The position numbers and the translations under genes are program-made. The notes under the pieces are model-generated. The model searched no databases, was not told where the DNA came from, and saw nothing but the letters and a program-made list of their open reading frames with translations. 64,000 nt of DNA, from NCBI GenBank assembly GCA_030062745.1, contig CP099846.1, forward strand, positions 26,309,201-26,373,200, given 5' to 3'. The stretch is from Capitulum mitella. Lineage: Eukaryota; Arthropoda; Thecostraca; Pollicipedomorpha; Pollicipedidae. Position 1 is the stretch's first letter; each line of letters opens with the position of its first letter. Shown piece after piece: positions 1-12,083 of this stretch.

Positions 1-18
1 CAGCCGCAGCAGCACCGG
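1..18 (-). CDS. INPP5A: INPP5A last exon, first six codons (partial)
   Basis: After the acceptor tgcgtttcag (28-19) the first codons read PVLLRL, which match the residues that follow GDHK in the family. The rest of the exon, expected to end in a CAAX prenylation motif, is outside the window. Confidence 0.8.
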
Positions 19-3000
19 CTGAAACGCACGGTCCGCGCACGGTCAGCACGGGAGGCGGCTGTCGGCGCAAGACTTCAGGGAGTTCGACATACTCGTCTGG
101 GTTGACGCATTGAGGCGAGGCGTAATAGCACGTAGACAGGACAAAGCGTTGGGATACGAGACGCAGGAGCACCTGACAACGGTGAGGGAGCCCAGTCAAT
201 CGAGCAGCTATGTTTACACTGTTGCTTGCGTGACATCTCACAACTACCATGCAGTTTTTACTTCCAGAATAAATAGGTACATACGGCACGCTCCCGTCCT
301 CGCTGAAAACACATAACATGCAGATGTACCCATACGTTCAAGCACATCCCTGATCCATCCCAGCGAACGCTGAGGACTGAGCTGGGCTTTAGATATGGAC
401 TACGAACGACTGTAAAACTATCCACTGTCAAGAAACAGACAATGGAGTTACCTAAAAAAAAATCAATGATAACGCCCGTCCCAGCCAGCCACGAAGACCA
501 CGTGGCACTATAATATCCGAAGGAAAAACTCCACAACATTTCCTGGAAAGGCGTACTTGTGTCTGACGTGCGCACGGTGATATTAACGACGAGGACTTTA
601 ACCCGCTGAGCGATGTATTTCGAAGTTTTGTCTGAAACGTGTTGCAACATGTTGTGCGGCAAGCGCGAATAACCACCTGACGGTAGAGCAGTGAAAAACT
701 AGGCCATGAATTACAAGCACTGACCGGGCGCCCTTTTTGAGGCCTGTGTACGTCAGTCGACAAAAGCACAAATAACACCACGGCCGCATCAGCAGCGGAA
801 AATGACGCGCTGAGCGACCACGAACAGCGAAAGCAGGAGGAACAGCAAACCTACGAAAAGGATGTGCAACGTTACTTAAAAAAGACAAAAAACTACTTAA
901 AAGGTAGGACGGAAAAACGTGTTCGCGGCCGTAGCGCGCATCAAGCAGACGTGGCAACGTGCGAAGTACGGCACGCCTGAGGACACTCCGCTACACACAG
1001 CAGGCGTGAGAGGGTGGGAGGCGGCCGGCCGCCTACAAAAGGCTCCACGATGCGACGACACAACCAATCTAGCACGACGGGAAAAAGTGGCAGTCAGCGC
1101 CGGACGGCGCCGCAGCACTAGCGCTACACTGAAAGCGGCCAGCCGGCGTACCTTTCCATCACTTCAGGTTGAAAGCCAGATAAACGGGCTGCGGGCGCAG
1201 CGAAGGCGGTTACGGTCGGCACGCGGCCGGACATCGCCTGCCCCGGTCCGGGCAGCGAGGCACAGGGCGACAATGCTGAGCTCGCGAGGACAGGCCACAC
1301 GACACACCGCCACCGGGTCACGGACACTGCACAGAGAGTTATGTACAGGGCTATCGTGTAAGGGCATGGGAGGAGTGTGTTCCCACAGCGAACGGGGGCG
1401 CAGCAGGGTCTGTTGGCGGTGACACCTGGATGTCTTCCAGCCGAGCTCGGTGATGTCTGCTTCGGTTGGGCGAGCAACCAGGGTCTGGATTACTGGACTA
1501 CACACACAATACACCCAAAAGTGACATGAAACCAGTATAGCTGCATAGTTTCACTAGCATGGCCTTGACGATCATTGTTATCGGCAAAATGGTTGCGCAG
1601 GACATCCACAATCAGGATTTCTGTGGAACATTTTCAGAAGCATTGCAAATTACTGGACTTCGTTTATTACAAACCCAACCCTTCCACAACATCAGCATCC
1701 CACCAAACAGCCAAGCTGCAAGGGTTACACCATCAACGGAGCCATCTCCCAGCAATGCAGATACCTATCGCCACTCCTTCACCACGCAGCACGGTCCCAA
1801 TTCACAAGCCCGTCAGGCCGACATTCTGAGCCGTGCGACAGTTTCCCCGTCAAATGCACGCTACACAGTCACCACCGCCACCGCCGCCACCACCACCAGA
1901 GGGCGACGCGAGCCCGGCAGCTCACCTTGTGGTCTCCCATGCAGCGGTCCCTGCCCACCATGCCGTAGGTGACGTCCGACGGGTCCTCCTGGGGAGGGGC
2001 AGGGGCACGATCAGCGCCAGACGTATTCGGTGAGAGACCTCAGCAGACCCGCAGAGAAGCACGTCAACCCCCTCATGTGACCATTTAAAGATAAGCCCGC
2101 ACGGAAACCTCGGATTCAGATGTCAATATCAGATGGACGGATAGTCAACACGAACACAATGTGTACCGCTTCGTATTACTTTGGTCCGAACTATTTGGTA
2201 CCGCGATGCTTGGCATCGGAGCCCCTAGCCAAGCACAGGTTGTCGTAAGGACTCGGCGCATCACACCGAATAGTGCAATTCAAAGTGACTGCTGATTCTA
2301 TGGCGAAGGCTTAACGTGCCGTCAAAGACACGACACGACCCTGATGCACTCAACATGACCCTCTGTTGGTCGGCTGTCAGCTGCTATGCCAGTCAAATAG
2401 ATGGAGCCACATCTGAAGTCACCCATGACTGCGCATCACAAACAATCTATTGATGGACGTGACCGTAATGCCGTTATAATTTCACGGCCGCAACCCTGTG
2501 TCGAAGACGTAAAAGACGACACTTAATGTACCCTGAAATGACAAACTGACCAGCGTTCCAAATCAAATTCAAGCTTGCTGCCCTACATCAAACACACCGT
2601 CGGGCACACATCCAGACATCCGGCGGCCAGAAATACGTTACGGGCGCTCAACTGCTTATTACCTAGAGGTCGGCGGACATTAAGACCACAAACACATACA
2701 AACAACACCACACACAAACATACATCAGGCCACAGGCCGCCCGTCCCTGCTGGTCTACCACCTCCGGCCTGTTCCAACCAGACGCATCACCTACAGCCGA
2801 CTCATCGAGCCCACCATGTCCCGTCGACCCCACCTGGTGCACCACCTCCAGCGCCGACTTGCTCATGACGATGCGGTCGCACCAGGAGGGGCACCGGGTC
2901 TTCATCAGGTACTGGGAGCGGTGCACGTTCTCCTCGAACGGGTACGACGGCGGGAACTCGATGGGGAACTCGTGCAGCCGGTCCTGGAACTCGTCCAGCT

Positions 3001-6000
3001 CACGGTCGAAGCCGCGCAGCTGGAACGGCCGACGGTCAGCGGTCAGCTGTCAGCGGTCGGCGGTCAGCGGACGGCATAGGGCGTCAAACGGGCGAAGGAA
3101 TCCAGAGGACAAGCGGAACACGGTCGGTCGTTTTCCTTTGACCCGAGTACGTGGAAGTGGGAAGTCTTGGGTCAGCGTTCATGTCGGCACGAGCTCGCCT
3201 GTGCTACCCTTGCAGATGTGGGAAACGAGCGGGAAGTGGCCAGTTGGTTCGATGTAAATCAGTTTTCCCCGACGGCGAGACGGGCGACGCTGGACGGTAT
3301 TTACTGTGACACCTAGCTCAACAACGCGGTCCCGACGCAGGTGATAATTTCCGAACTGGGACTAACTGCTGGCGACATTTCTGAGACTCGAACCCAGCGC
3401 AAGCCGCAATTCGAATGATGCAGTCTGGACCACCATCCAACAGATGGGCACGGCAGCGACAGCACAAAAGAGACGTGCCTCTTACAGTCGGTGACCTTCG
3501 TACGAACGGTCGGCTTCGCGGAGGCGATTTCAAAACAATCATACATGGCCGTTTCGTGAGGAACCTAACGCGGTTGACATAATGATACAGATACGTCCTC
3601 CTGAACATGATTAGTCAAGAAATATGGGACAAATATTACACAGACCAGATTATTAGGTAATGCAACAAACTTGAGCTATATTACGACGTGGCACGAAATA
3701 CATACATTTCAACACAATGGTTTCATCACTTCAGTCAGAACACGTTTCGTCACGAATCGCCCTAAGTGGAGTAACAGCCGATGAGCAATCAATCGCAGCT
3801 GATATTTACCCAAGAAATATCCTGCAGAAAGGTGTCCTGATGGGTCGAATGGAAGAACTCCTTCTTGCCTACCCGCAGCACGACCGTCTCGTCGTCGTCA
3901 TGGTATTCCACCATCTCCAGGTCCGCCTTGGCCAGTGGCTTTAGATCCTTGGTCAGATGCTGTAAAACCGACAGCACTCTCAGACGGCAGTTCGCAATGA
4001 GCGGGTGGCAGCCGGTAACCAACGCTCGCGGCGCCATGAACGCGGAGATCGATTCATCGACCAGTGTTCAGGAACAACGTGGCCGCCTCAGCGCGCCAAA
4101 CGGACCAATTCTACGAAACACCGCAACATTAACCAGCGCTCAGCTCGCCTGTTCACGTCTGCGACAGGTTCAGTCGTAACTGCCAGTGGTCGGCGCTATC
4201 GCGAAAATCCGCACAGTTCATTGCCTTGTGAACCCTGCCGTAAGAACAAAGAGAAAGGATCGACCTCAGGATTCCCGAGTCGGGCAAATATTAGCGCTGG
4301 CGGCGTCCCGCAAAGCTCAGCGGCATGCAGACGGTGGCGCGGCTCGCCCCGTGCGTCTGCGGCAGCTGCGTCAGCCAGCGCGGAACAGCCGCCTCCGGCC
4401 CACTCGCGGGGGCCCAGGCGGCACTTGCCTTGACCACGCCGTGCGTGTTCACGCGGAAGTTGAAGTCGCCGAAGATAAAGAACGGCACGTTGCTGTGTTT
4501 GTCGGCGTGGAACCTGTCCAGGGTGTGCTGGAGCGCCCGTCTCCGGTTTTCCGAGTACGGAGAGGGGGACTGCACGCAACGCCGAGGGGGAACGTCAACA
4601 GCATGGTCCTTATCGGATGCCACTCCACAGCGCACGCTCTGGCTTTCTATGAACGCCGCACAAGTATCGAAATTGCCACAACACGGCTAATATTCATCGT
4701 ACGTCCCATTTTAATTCCTTAGGACCAAAAGCGTACACCAGCTGCACAAACGTTCGGAATACCAGCCTGCAGACGGTCCCACTGGTGCCACGAGCCGTTT
4801 AACAACTATCGATCTGAGAACTCAATCTCGTCAGCAAAACTCGACGTTCAGTTCCATCTGGTGACAACCCAGCCGAAAACAAAGCTTTCGCCCTTCAGTG
4901 GAAAAACTTCTTCACGCCTGGCAACTTCCAAAACAGCCTATAAGAAGAGGTAGCGACAGCGGCCAGGATCAGACCGTGACGGTTGTCTCACGTCTCACCG
5001 CTTCGATGGCGATCATATTGCAAGCGTCGTGGAAGAGGTGGATGTTCACCAGGTCCACCTCGGTGCCGCGAATCTTCCACCGAGTGCGCAGGTAGCCCTT
5101 GCGGGACCACTTGCAGTTGGGGAAGTAGTCTTGAGGGAACTTGTCCTTGTCGGCCACAGAGACGCCGGACAGGTCGCCGCTGTACACCTCGTGCCCCTCG
5201 ACCGGACGGTACGCCTCCTCTGCACAGCAGCAACGGCATCAGGTCAAAACTGGCACCTCCACTGCGTGCGGGCGAGCGGCAGGTGGATGAACGCGCCACA
5301 CCGGGCCACACAAATCCCCTCCGTCTAATCTACAAACAGGCGGCAGATACCTGATGCCGTCGCCGACGGCCTGTTCATGATGTCTTTCATGCACGGGCAC
5401 CTGGTGTCATCAGAAGCTGATGACGAACTGCCACGGCGATTCCTGATCTTTCCAGTCTCAGAGCTCGACAAGTCGCAGTCGGCGACGGACCGCGTTACGG
5501 CGCAGTCCCATTCCGCCAGTCCCACCGCGCGACGCGCAGCAGTCCGCGACTGACCACGCCGCCGCGGAGTCTCACCCTGCCAGTCCCAGAGCTCCACGGC
5601 CGGCAGCCGGCGGCTGATCAGATAGAGGTTGCCCAGCGCCGTGAAGCTCGCCGCCCGATTGAAGTCCTCGTCCAGCAGGATGACGGCCCGGTCGAACTGG
5701 CCGTTGATGTCGGGACTGGACAGCACGTCTCTGTCGGCCCACACAGCGCGACATTGGGACGGGTCCGCAAAAAAGTGGCACTGGTAGTCTGTAGCAGATG
5801 ACAGGGATGCAATGCATGCCATGCATGGAAACTTCCTTCCATTTAGGCCACAGAAACAAGCATCAAGGACAGCTGTGCTGTGCAACTGCTGGCTAGCAAT
5901 CTTCAGTTAATTTCTGGCAAACGTTTCATTCAAGCAATTCTTGTATGAACAAACTTCACAAATGAGACAAAGCTTCCCATAACCTGAGCCAAGTGAACAA

Positions 6001-7281
6001 CTATGTAGGGCATCAGTGGCAGTTTTGCAATGGGCACCCACCAAACTCACTTACAATTTTGACAACTGAAAATCTGCCATTTGACTCAGACCACAGTGCC
6101 CATTGGTCTGAATATCTGTTTGGGTTTTCAGTGCCATTTTCTTTTGGTACACATGTTTTGTTAAGTGTGAAAGCATAGTCATGGATTCAAGTCAGCTCTT
6201 ATATTTCTGAGAGCATTCAGCTTATCAATAAAGGTGCAAGAGAGAGCTTGAGTAAAAATATTTTTCAAGTATCATTTTTGGTTGTTCCTCAATGCCAAAA
6301 ATGACACTTTTCAAATCCTGAATGGCATTCACACAGGTCATTTCTATATCATCATTTTTATATCTTGGTCATTTTTATATAATCATTTTTAGATGAGACC
6401 AAATGGCATTATGATTATAGATAGGAATGAAAGTTTGCAAACAAATTCTGTTTCATAGCAATATACAAATAATTACATACCATAACTAACCTATATGATT
6501 TGAGAAGAAAATGTTGCATTACCTGACAAATTTGCTAACATGTTGCATGCTTGTTTCATAGTTCTTCCCACCAACTTCCTGGCAATGCAGGGCCAGGAAC
6601 TCAGGTTTTTGCTCTCGTATCAGCTGAGGAGGGAACCAAACCTTAATGACTTGCTGGCATTCCTGGTGCTGTCTCATATGGTCCATTCCATTACTAGAAA
6701 AACAAAAACCATCAATAGCCTATTCATTCATCCATTGTGTTCTTCACAAATACAGAATTACAACATTCTTTTCATACATGCTCACCTTCAAAAATTCATC
6801 CATCCATATCTTCAGCATATGCTCTGGCTGCAAACAACAAAATTATTATGTTGTACATCAAAGAAATAACATTCATGATAATCATGACTGGATGGGAATC
6901 AAGGAAAGATAAGAATTACAAATGAGCTGATGATTTTGAAACTAGCCAAATATTTGATTAACAAGGTTGCGCTTTAAGCATACTGGAATATACAATACAC
7001 AATACATAGTAAATATCTGCATTGGCTATGAATTATGCAAACATTTTGTGCCAATAATATTCAACCTCCTGTTTCCCAATTTTTTTCTATAGATCCATTT
7101 ATCATATAAATTGATGAAAGAACCATTATCATAACCATTACATAGAACCATTATATCCATTAAAAGAAAAAAACATCAATGTCAGCACCTGACTAAGCAA
7201 AACATGTTGTGTTTTGGGGCCACTCACATCCTCAAAAATGGATCCAACATTTGCTGTCAGCAGGAGAACTTCAGTTGACAT
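1..7281 (-). CDS. INPP5A: Type I inositol 1,4,5-trisphosphate 5-phosphatase (INPP5A), 3' partial at window edge
   Basis: Coding exons, in order of transcription: 7281-7228, 6827-6786, 6623-6523, 5730-5576, 5219-4999, 4569-4429, 3959-3810, 3019-2834, 1988-1926 and 18-1 (continues off the window). The pieces sum to 1131 nt, 377 codons in one frame, and every splice phase matches. The family removes the 5-phosphate of IP3 (and IP4), ending calcium release, usually at the plasma membrane through a C-terminal CAAX motif; that part is missing here. Seen directly: the N-terminal LLLTANVGSIFED, LALHCQEVGGKNYE, FTALGNLY, DLVNIHLFHD, the metal and catalytic motif FGDFNFR, the signature PSWCDRIV and CMGDHK. 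Vertebrate INPP5A is about 412 residues, so only a short tail is absent. The intron after the FGDFNFR exon has a GC donor. Identity is near certain; exon borders are by eye. Confidence 0.95.
1926..1988 (-). CDS. INPP5A: INPP5A coding exon 9 (CMGDHK motif)
   Basis: Twenty-one codons, EDPSDVTYGMVG then RDRCMGDHK, the C-terminal catalytic-core motif. The acceptor is cctccccag and the donor GTGAGC, phase 0. Confidence 0.92.
2834..3019 (-). CDS. INPP5A: INPP5A coding exon 8 (PSWCDRI active-site motif)
   Basis: Sixty-two codons containing FDRELDEFQDRL, EFPPSYPF and TRCPSWCDRIVMS, the second 5-phosphatase signature. Acceptor gttccag, donor GTGGGG, phase 0. Confidence 0.95.
3810..3959 (-). CDS. INPP5A: INPP5A coding exon 7
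   Basis: Fifty codons starting HLTKDLKPLAKADLEMVEYH and ending TFLQDISW, including VLRVGKKEFF. It sits where the family has a variable loop between the FGDFNFR and FPPSYP motifs. Acceptor ggttttacag, donor GTAAAT, phase 0 on both sides. Confidence 0.9.
4429..4569 (-). CDS. INPP5A: INPP5A coding exon 6 (FGDFNFR active-site motif)
   Basis: Runs from SPSPYSENRRRAL to VNTHGVVK and carries FFIFGDFNFR, the metal-binding catalytic motif. It is 47 codons in phase 0 at both ends. The following intron starts GCAAGT, a GC donor with otherwise perfect consensus. The only nearby GT (GTCAAG, six bases earlier) is a weak site and would delete the residues VK. Confidence 0.93.
4999..5219 (-). CDS. INPP5A: INPP5A coding exon 5
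   Basis: Contains KFPQDYFPNCKWSRKGYLRT and DLVNIHLFHDA, both strongly conserved in INPP5A. The acceptor is gctgctgtgcag (phase 1) and the donor GTGAGA (phase 0). This block forms part of the substrate pocket in the family. Confidence 0.95.
5576..5730 (-). CDS. INPP5A: INPP5A coding exon 4
   Basis: Completes the split Arg codon and continues DVLSSPDINGQFDRA, then DFNRAASFTALGNLY and the end of a beta strand, WDWQ. It enters in phase 2 and leaves in phase 1 at donor GTGAGA. FTALG is a recognisable family motif. Confidence 0.92.
6523..6623 (-). CDS. INPP5A: INPP5A coding exon 3
   Basis: Encodes KPEFLALHCQEVGGKNYE, an N-terminal hallmark of the type I 5-phosphatases, and ends in KFV plus two bases of a split Arg codon (phase 2, donor GTAATG). 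The acceptor is ccctcctcag. Confidence 0.93.
6786..6827 (-). CDS. INPP5A: INPP5A coding exon 2 (42-nt small exon)
   Basis: Fourteen codons, PEHMLKIWMDEFLK, between a tttgcag acceptor and a GTGAGC donor, phase 0 on both sides. It aligns with the PENLQ.NW..EF segment known in this family directly before the LALHCQE motif. It is too short to show as an ORF and was found by reading the frame between its neighbours. Confidence 0.88.
7228..7281 (-). CDS. INPP5A: INPP5A coding exon 1 (start codon)
   Basis: Eighteen codons beginning MSTEVLLLTANVGS, the standard N-terminus of the family. The exon ends at the donor GTGAGT (7227 downwards), phase 0. The ATG is 7281-7279. It is preceded by tttcacag at 7294-7287, which looks like a 3' splice site, so an upstream noncoding exon is possible. 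Confidence 0.9.
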
Positions 7282-7604
7282 GGTGCCTGTGAAATGAGAT
7301 AGTTACTGCAAAATAAGATAGCTAATGTATTGCATTATGTATGTGCTGAAATGTGTAAAAAGGTACAGAACATATTTTTTGCTGTATAACAATAAATACA
7401 ATGAACTATTAACAATCTGTATTAACAAAGAAAAAAATTATATTGAACATCTACTCACTTCACTCCATATTCACGTCTATACAATATGTCACAGATTACC
7501 CACTAATGTTGAATACAAGAAACCACTTCCAGGAGAATTATCGCCATTGGAACATTTATAGGCATGCTGTGCACCCACGGCGGAGCATTACGCGATGACC
7601 TACC
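7282..7604 (-). promoter_or_regulatory. Possible 5' UTR intron of INPP5A
   Basis: Directly before the start codon lies a 3' splice-site-like sequence (AG at 7288-7287). About 310 bases upstream the minus strand reads CATCCAG followed by GTAGGT (7603 downwards), a good donor. Together they suggest a noncoding first exon ending near 7604. This is a hypothesis from splice-site shape only, without transcript support. Confidence 0.3.
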
Positions 7605-8212
7605 TGGATGGCGTGTCAACCTATATATAATGCAGCCATCGCCGTTGCTATCAAAAGGTCTACCATGACCCAGAAAGACACACCACTGTTCGCGAAGGTC
7701 ATAAGCAAAATTTTCGGCATCGGTGGAAGCTTGAACGCGCCTAAGTCAACTTGTAACCGAGAAATGCAATGTCCCAATCTCGAGACACCCCAGTGTTTTC
7801 ATCTTGAATTTTGTGAGGCTTCATCCGCAACAAATCATCTCGTTTGCTTACTTTACGCCCAATCGATACCATCCTGCTCGATTCAATATAAAGAAAGCGG
7901 GGCTTTCTACATTTTGATTGGTAGATATGGGCAAGTGGTAGAAAACAGCTAGTTTCATTGGTCAATTTTCTGCATCAATCGCATTCCGAGCTTAGCTACG
8001 ATCACAAAAATCAGACTACTTTGAATGGCTTTCATTTCCCCACTGGGCATTGTGTTCGTATTTTGAGTTAGGAATTTTTGCAGTTATCCAAGATGAAATT
8101 GCCTTGTTATAAGAAATTTTATGTTCTTTTTGCGTCTTTCGTCTTTAAAGGCAGTTTTCCTGAGCAATGCTTTCGTTTCGAGGAATTGTCGACAGTCGCG
8201 GCACAGCTGTCA

Positions 8213-8220
8213 TATAAATA
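8213..8220 (+). promoter_or_regulatory. TATA-box-like element
   Basis: TATAAATA on the plus strand, followed at about +30 by mixed-composition sequence and, near 8305, by a donor-like GTAAAT. It could be a core promoter for an unannotated plus-strand transcript, but the surroundings are AT-rich and chance occurrence is likely. Confidence 0.2.
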
Positions 8221-8782
8221 TACGCAATACGGAGTCGTACGTCCATGTGCGCACGAGCCCGAGCAGCTGTGCGTCCTAACCCTACAAGAACAAGAACAAG
8301 AGCAAGTAAATCCATGCGAAAATCAGACAGTCGGACAAGCAGGAACGAAGCTGACTTCGGAGGGGTATTAATATTTTCAGGACTGACTCTTAAACTATGC
8401 CTGGATACTGGTTACATCGATTAACTTTGTATTCCTCAGGGGTACCCTCTCAATTTCTTTCTGTTATACATCTGCATTATGAAGGTTAGGTACAGGGGTA
8501 TCGACTTGTATTCTTTTGAGAGGGCCCTGATCCACCCAGTGTTGATCTTGGCCCTCCCAATGTTGGTTTGGGCACCCAGTATTTTCTTTAAACAGAAATG
8601 AGTAACAATAACAAAAAGAATGGCCACATTAGATTATAGACAGGCAGAAAGTAAAGAATAAAGTCTAGCAATGTGCCTATCTACCTTTCATTTTCTGCAT
8701 GTATATATATATATGCCTATATGCTTTGGAAAAAGTCCTTTTTTATTTAATAACTAAGAATAAACCTTATACATTTTCATTT

Positions 8783-8930
8783 ATCAAAATAAAGTGGGTT
8801 AAATCCATTGACAAGCCCATGTTTGAGAGTGGTAAGGCTGTCAGGCCCTCCATTCATCAAATAAAGTGGGCTAAATCCATTGAGAAACCCACATTTGGAG
8901 GAGGTTAGGTTCTCAGACCCTCAGCTGGGC
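8783..8930. repeat. Two-copy direct repeat, 73-bp unit
   Basis: The segment starting atcaaaataaagtgggttaa at 8783 recurs, slightly diverged, from 8856 (ATAAAGTGGG.TAAATCCATTGA is shared). Only two copies are visible. It lies in the AT-rich intergenic island. Confidence 0.75.
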
Positions 8931-10403
8931 CCCCAATCATTTATGGAAATTGACACCCCTGGTTAGGTATATTTAATGCATGCTGCAAATTTTGTGCCTG
9001 TTTTTTCACCTCATGCTAGGGCAAATTGTTTGGGAAAAATGAACCAGGTTCCTGTGTCTGATCCTGGGTAGGTTGGCAGTTCTGTACTTATCCCCACTGA
9101 TATGGCATGTTCCACTGTGCTTGATTTTTTGTGTTTATAGGCATTCTGCATGCATATTCTGCTTTGTTTCTTCTGGTGCTCTGTGCATTTGTGATGACCC
9201 AGATATTTTCTGATGGCAGGGAATATTAAAGGCTGTTGTAAGTATTATCACTGTTATTATGAGTATTAGTATTATTGCTATTTCTTTTATCATTATTATT
9301 ACCTTTTTCAGATGGAATGATCTAATGTAATATGTGTTGTGAAGTGAGATTGTCAACTTGTAATCTTTATTTCTAGAAGTCAACCTACATGACATATTAT
9401 GTTTTCAAAACTACACTTACTGATGTTGAGGGTGATTTTGTATGGGTTTTCTTTGTGTTCCATTTGACTCTGTCCTTTATGCAGTTCTTTCTTGGCATCA
9501 TGGGTGGGTACCTACAAAAAAATGCTCTAGAAGTGGCCTCCACTGCCCAGTTTCCACTCTTGGAGGATTCGGAATTCACTTGCATCATGCCTACTAGCCC
9601 ACCGAGGGCCCTATAAAGGAACATGCCCCGTATCCAAGTTGCTCCTCCTTCATTGGTTTCTGAAATGGTTGTGGTATTTCAGAAAACCATGGCCTGCTGT
9701 GCCTCCTACTCGCATTACAAACACCTTAATTTAGACATATCTGACAATTGACTGGCCAAACAATGCCTTCTGTGAAGTCTGAAACTCTAATGAAACAGGA
9801 ATGCATGTGCTTCTCATGTTAGTAGAGAAAAATAATGTATTACCCATATGACATGACATGGAAATTAGGACTTCAAAATGGTATTTGCATTGCCTTGAGT
9901 TTTGGGGAAGTTCGGTCCCTGGCCAGATGGGTTCGAGTCGCCTCGGCGCTCGTTATTTGGTCCTCGAGCACGCTGGCAGCTGGCCAACATAGGTTCATGT
10001 TTACAGCTTTCCGGTTGTGCCGCACCCTCGGCGGCCTATCAGACATTTACCACAAAATTAGTCATTATCTTGAATTACGTGATCAGGGAAAGGGGTCGGG
10101 GTGTATCCAACAAACTTTTTTTAGGGCCGTCGTCGATCCTGAACATCGCCTCAGCAGCAAAGGATTTGATTATAACAGAATGACATAACAGAGACCATTA
10201 CAGGTCGTCGCGCATACAAAAACATCGTACGTCGGATTGGGTGCAAGCTGTGATCCTCTGGCAAGCAAGCATGTTGCGCATACTTTTACGAAAATTCCAG
10301 CCGCAACATGCCTGGGCAGAATTCCTAAAAAAATTTCCGACCTTTGAAGCATATGTTGAATTTGACGTATTACCGAAAATTTCGCCGTTCTGTACCATCG
10401 TTT

Positions 10404-10459
10404 TTTATTTATTTATTTATTTATTTATTTAGATAGATAGATAGATAGATAGATAGATG
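10404..10459. repeat. Compound microsatellite (TTTA)n-(GATA)n
   Basis: A run of ATTT/TTTA tetranucleotides is followed without a gap by about seven GATA units. Typical length-variable simple repeat in intergenic DNA. Confidence 0.95.
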
Positions 10460-12035
10460 GCCTGCATCCACGTAAACGCCTGTGTCCAAGCGAACCGCCG
10501 TAATTCGCCGTTTCATTTCGCCGGTTGACAGTGAAGTCCTTCGCCTTGTCCGACCGGCCCGCGTACCAGAGTGCGGACCAACGACCGCGAACTACGGGCC
10601 GTCCGCCAAACGCACGTTCCCTGTGCGATCCCTGGCCCGGGAAAGTCTCCAGGCAGGGGTCGCCGCGTGCCCGCGAGTCTTCGTAATCTTTTCTGACGTC
10701 ACGCGCGGGTACTTGACCCATTGTTTCGTGCTCTTTGGTCGGTACTCGATAACGATGTCAGTTTAGCCTTTGCATGTGGAAGATGACCCTGGTTTCGTTA
10801 CCTGATCGTTGGGGAGAATTAAATGGTATAATGTGCTGCTAGGGCTGTATGGCTAAAAGCAATACCAATTATAGCTTGGGGGCTTTGGCTTAATAGGGGT
10901 TACATAAGACGGTAATCTATCTAGCAGAAACCTTTGGTGGTCTGCAGGTATAATTTACACCAAAGGAGCTCCCTGAAGCTGCGTTCATGCAGGACAGATA
11001 CCAGAGAAATAAACCGCTGTTGGACAGTGCATGTGCGATTGACGGCTCGAATAACCGACATATCTTAAGTACGTAATTTACAACATGTGAAAACAGCGTT
11101 TCATATGTTCTGAGTGCAAGTGAAGGGTGGTTAGAGGTAGCATGTTATGACGATTCCGCAGTGCACAGTTAGCAGTGATATTGCTTGCTACGCTTCTACG
11201 GGCGCATTTTCCACGTTGGTTACCACCCTTTGACTTCGGTAAACACGAGACTGGGACCGTATGCACGCCCCGTGATTCGGCGTGCTCCACATAAAAATTA
11301 TGACGCTCGAACAAGGCGTACTTTCTGCTGTCGGCAAACGCTGGGAACCGTCGACGAGATGGGGTGGCCGCCGTCCTGATTAGATAGCTTTGCCTCTATG
11401 GTGTTGTTGTCGAGCTACTAGCCGACACGTTGAATTGAAAAGGCTCACTGCTTGAGTTCAGTAGACCTGTTGATTCCGATTTCTGTATGTCTAGACCTTA
11501 TACGAGAATGCAGCTCCGTAAAATTTTGGAATACGTTTGTGATAAAGGCCTCCGAAGTTTCGCTTTTCACGCTGTTCGTATGACGTAAGTACACCCGGAA
11601 GGCGTGATTGTTTGCGGTAATGTTTATCAGTACACGGCTTACCATAGAGGCCACGTTCAGGGTGGCCGAACAAGTGCATCGTCACCAGACATGAAGCCTG
11701 CGAAGACTGTTTCATGCACAGGACGCAAACGATTGACCGCTAGTGGAGGACAACTGGATCTGGTTCCGACGCAGGCCTGCTTAGAATGCACGATCTGATA
11801 GCTTGGCTTTAAATTTCGCCGAAATCATGCTGGCACGACCAGCGAGGCTTCGTGCAGGCATCAGTTGACACGTGACGGTACCGTAGAATCAAGTCCTCAG
11901 GCACGTAGTCCGCTCCAAGAGGTAAGAGTCAGGCCAGGGGTGGAGGAAACGGAGCACGTGTTGGGACCATTGGCCAAAGTCGTCATTTGTACGGTCCGCC
12001 CTGCGACGTCTGGTCAGACCACAAGCCGGGGTATA

Positions 12036-12083
12036 TTCCTGTGGTCCCACCATACAACTGGGCGTATGGTGGGACCACAGGAA
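12036..12083. repeat. Perfect 20-bp inverted repeat with 8-nt loop
   Basis: ttcctgtggtcccaccatac at 12036-12055 is exactly reversed and complemented at 12064-12083. The loop is aactgggc. It would fold into a very stable hairpin. No poly(A) signal or gene end is adjacent, and no flanking target-site duplication was confirmed. Confidence 0.9.

Larger units (their letters stand above)
5890..10200. other. AT-rich island spanning the 5' end of INPP5A
   Basis: Base composition changes abruptly near 5890: long A/T runs, few CpG and ordinary low-complexity sequence replace the GC-rich, CpG-rich DNA on both sides. The island holds INPP5A exons 1-3 and the upstream intergenic DNA, and fades near 10200. 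Apart from those exons I recognise no gene. Short ORFs at 7608-7952 and 8078-8371 (plus strand) resemble nothing I know. Confidence 0.7.

Noticed and set aside
9928-9940. tRNA B-box-like GGTTCGAGTC
   Set aside because: No A box at the right distance upstream and no acceptor-stem pairing around it.
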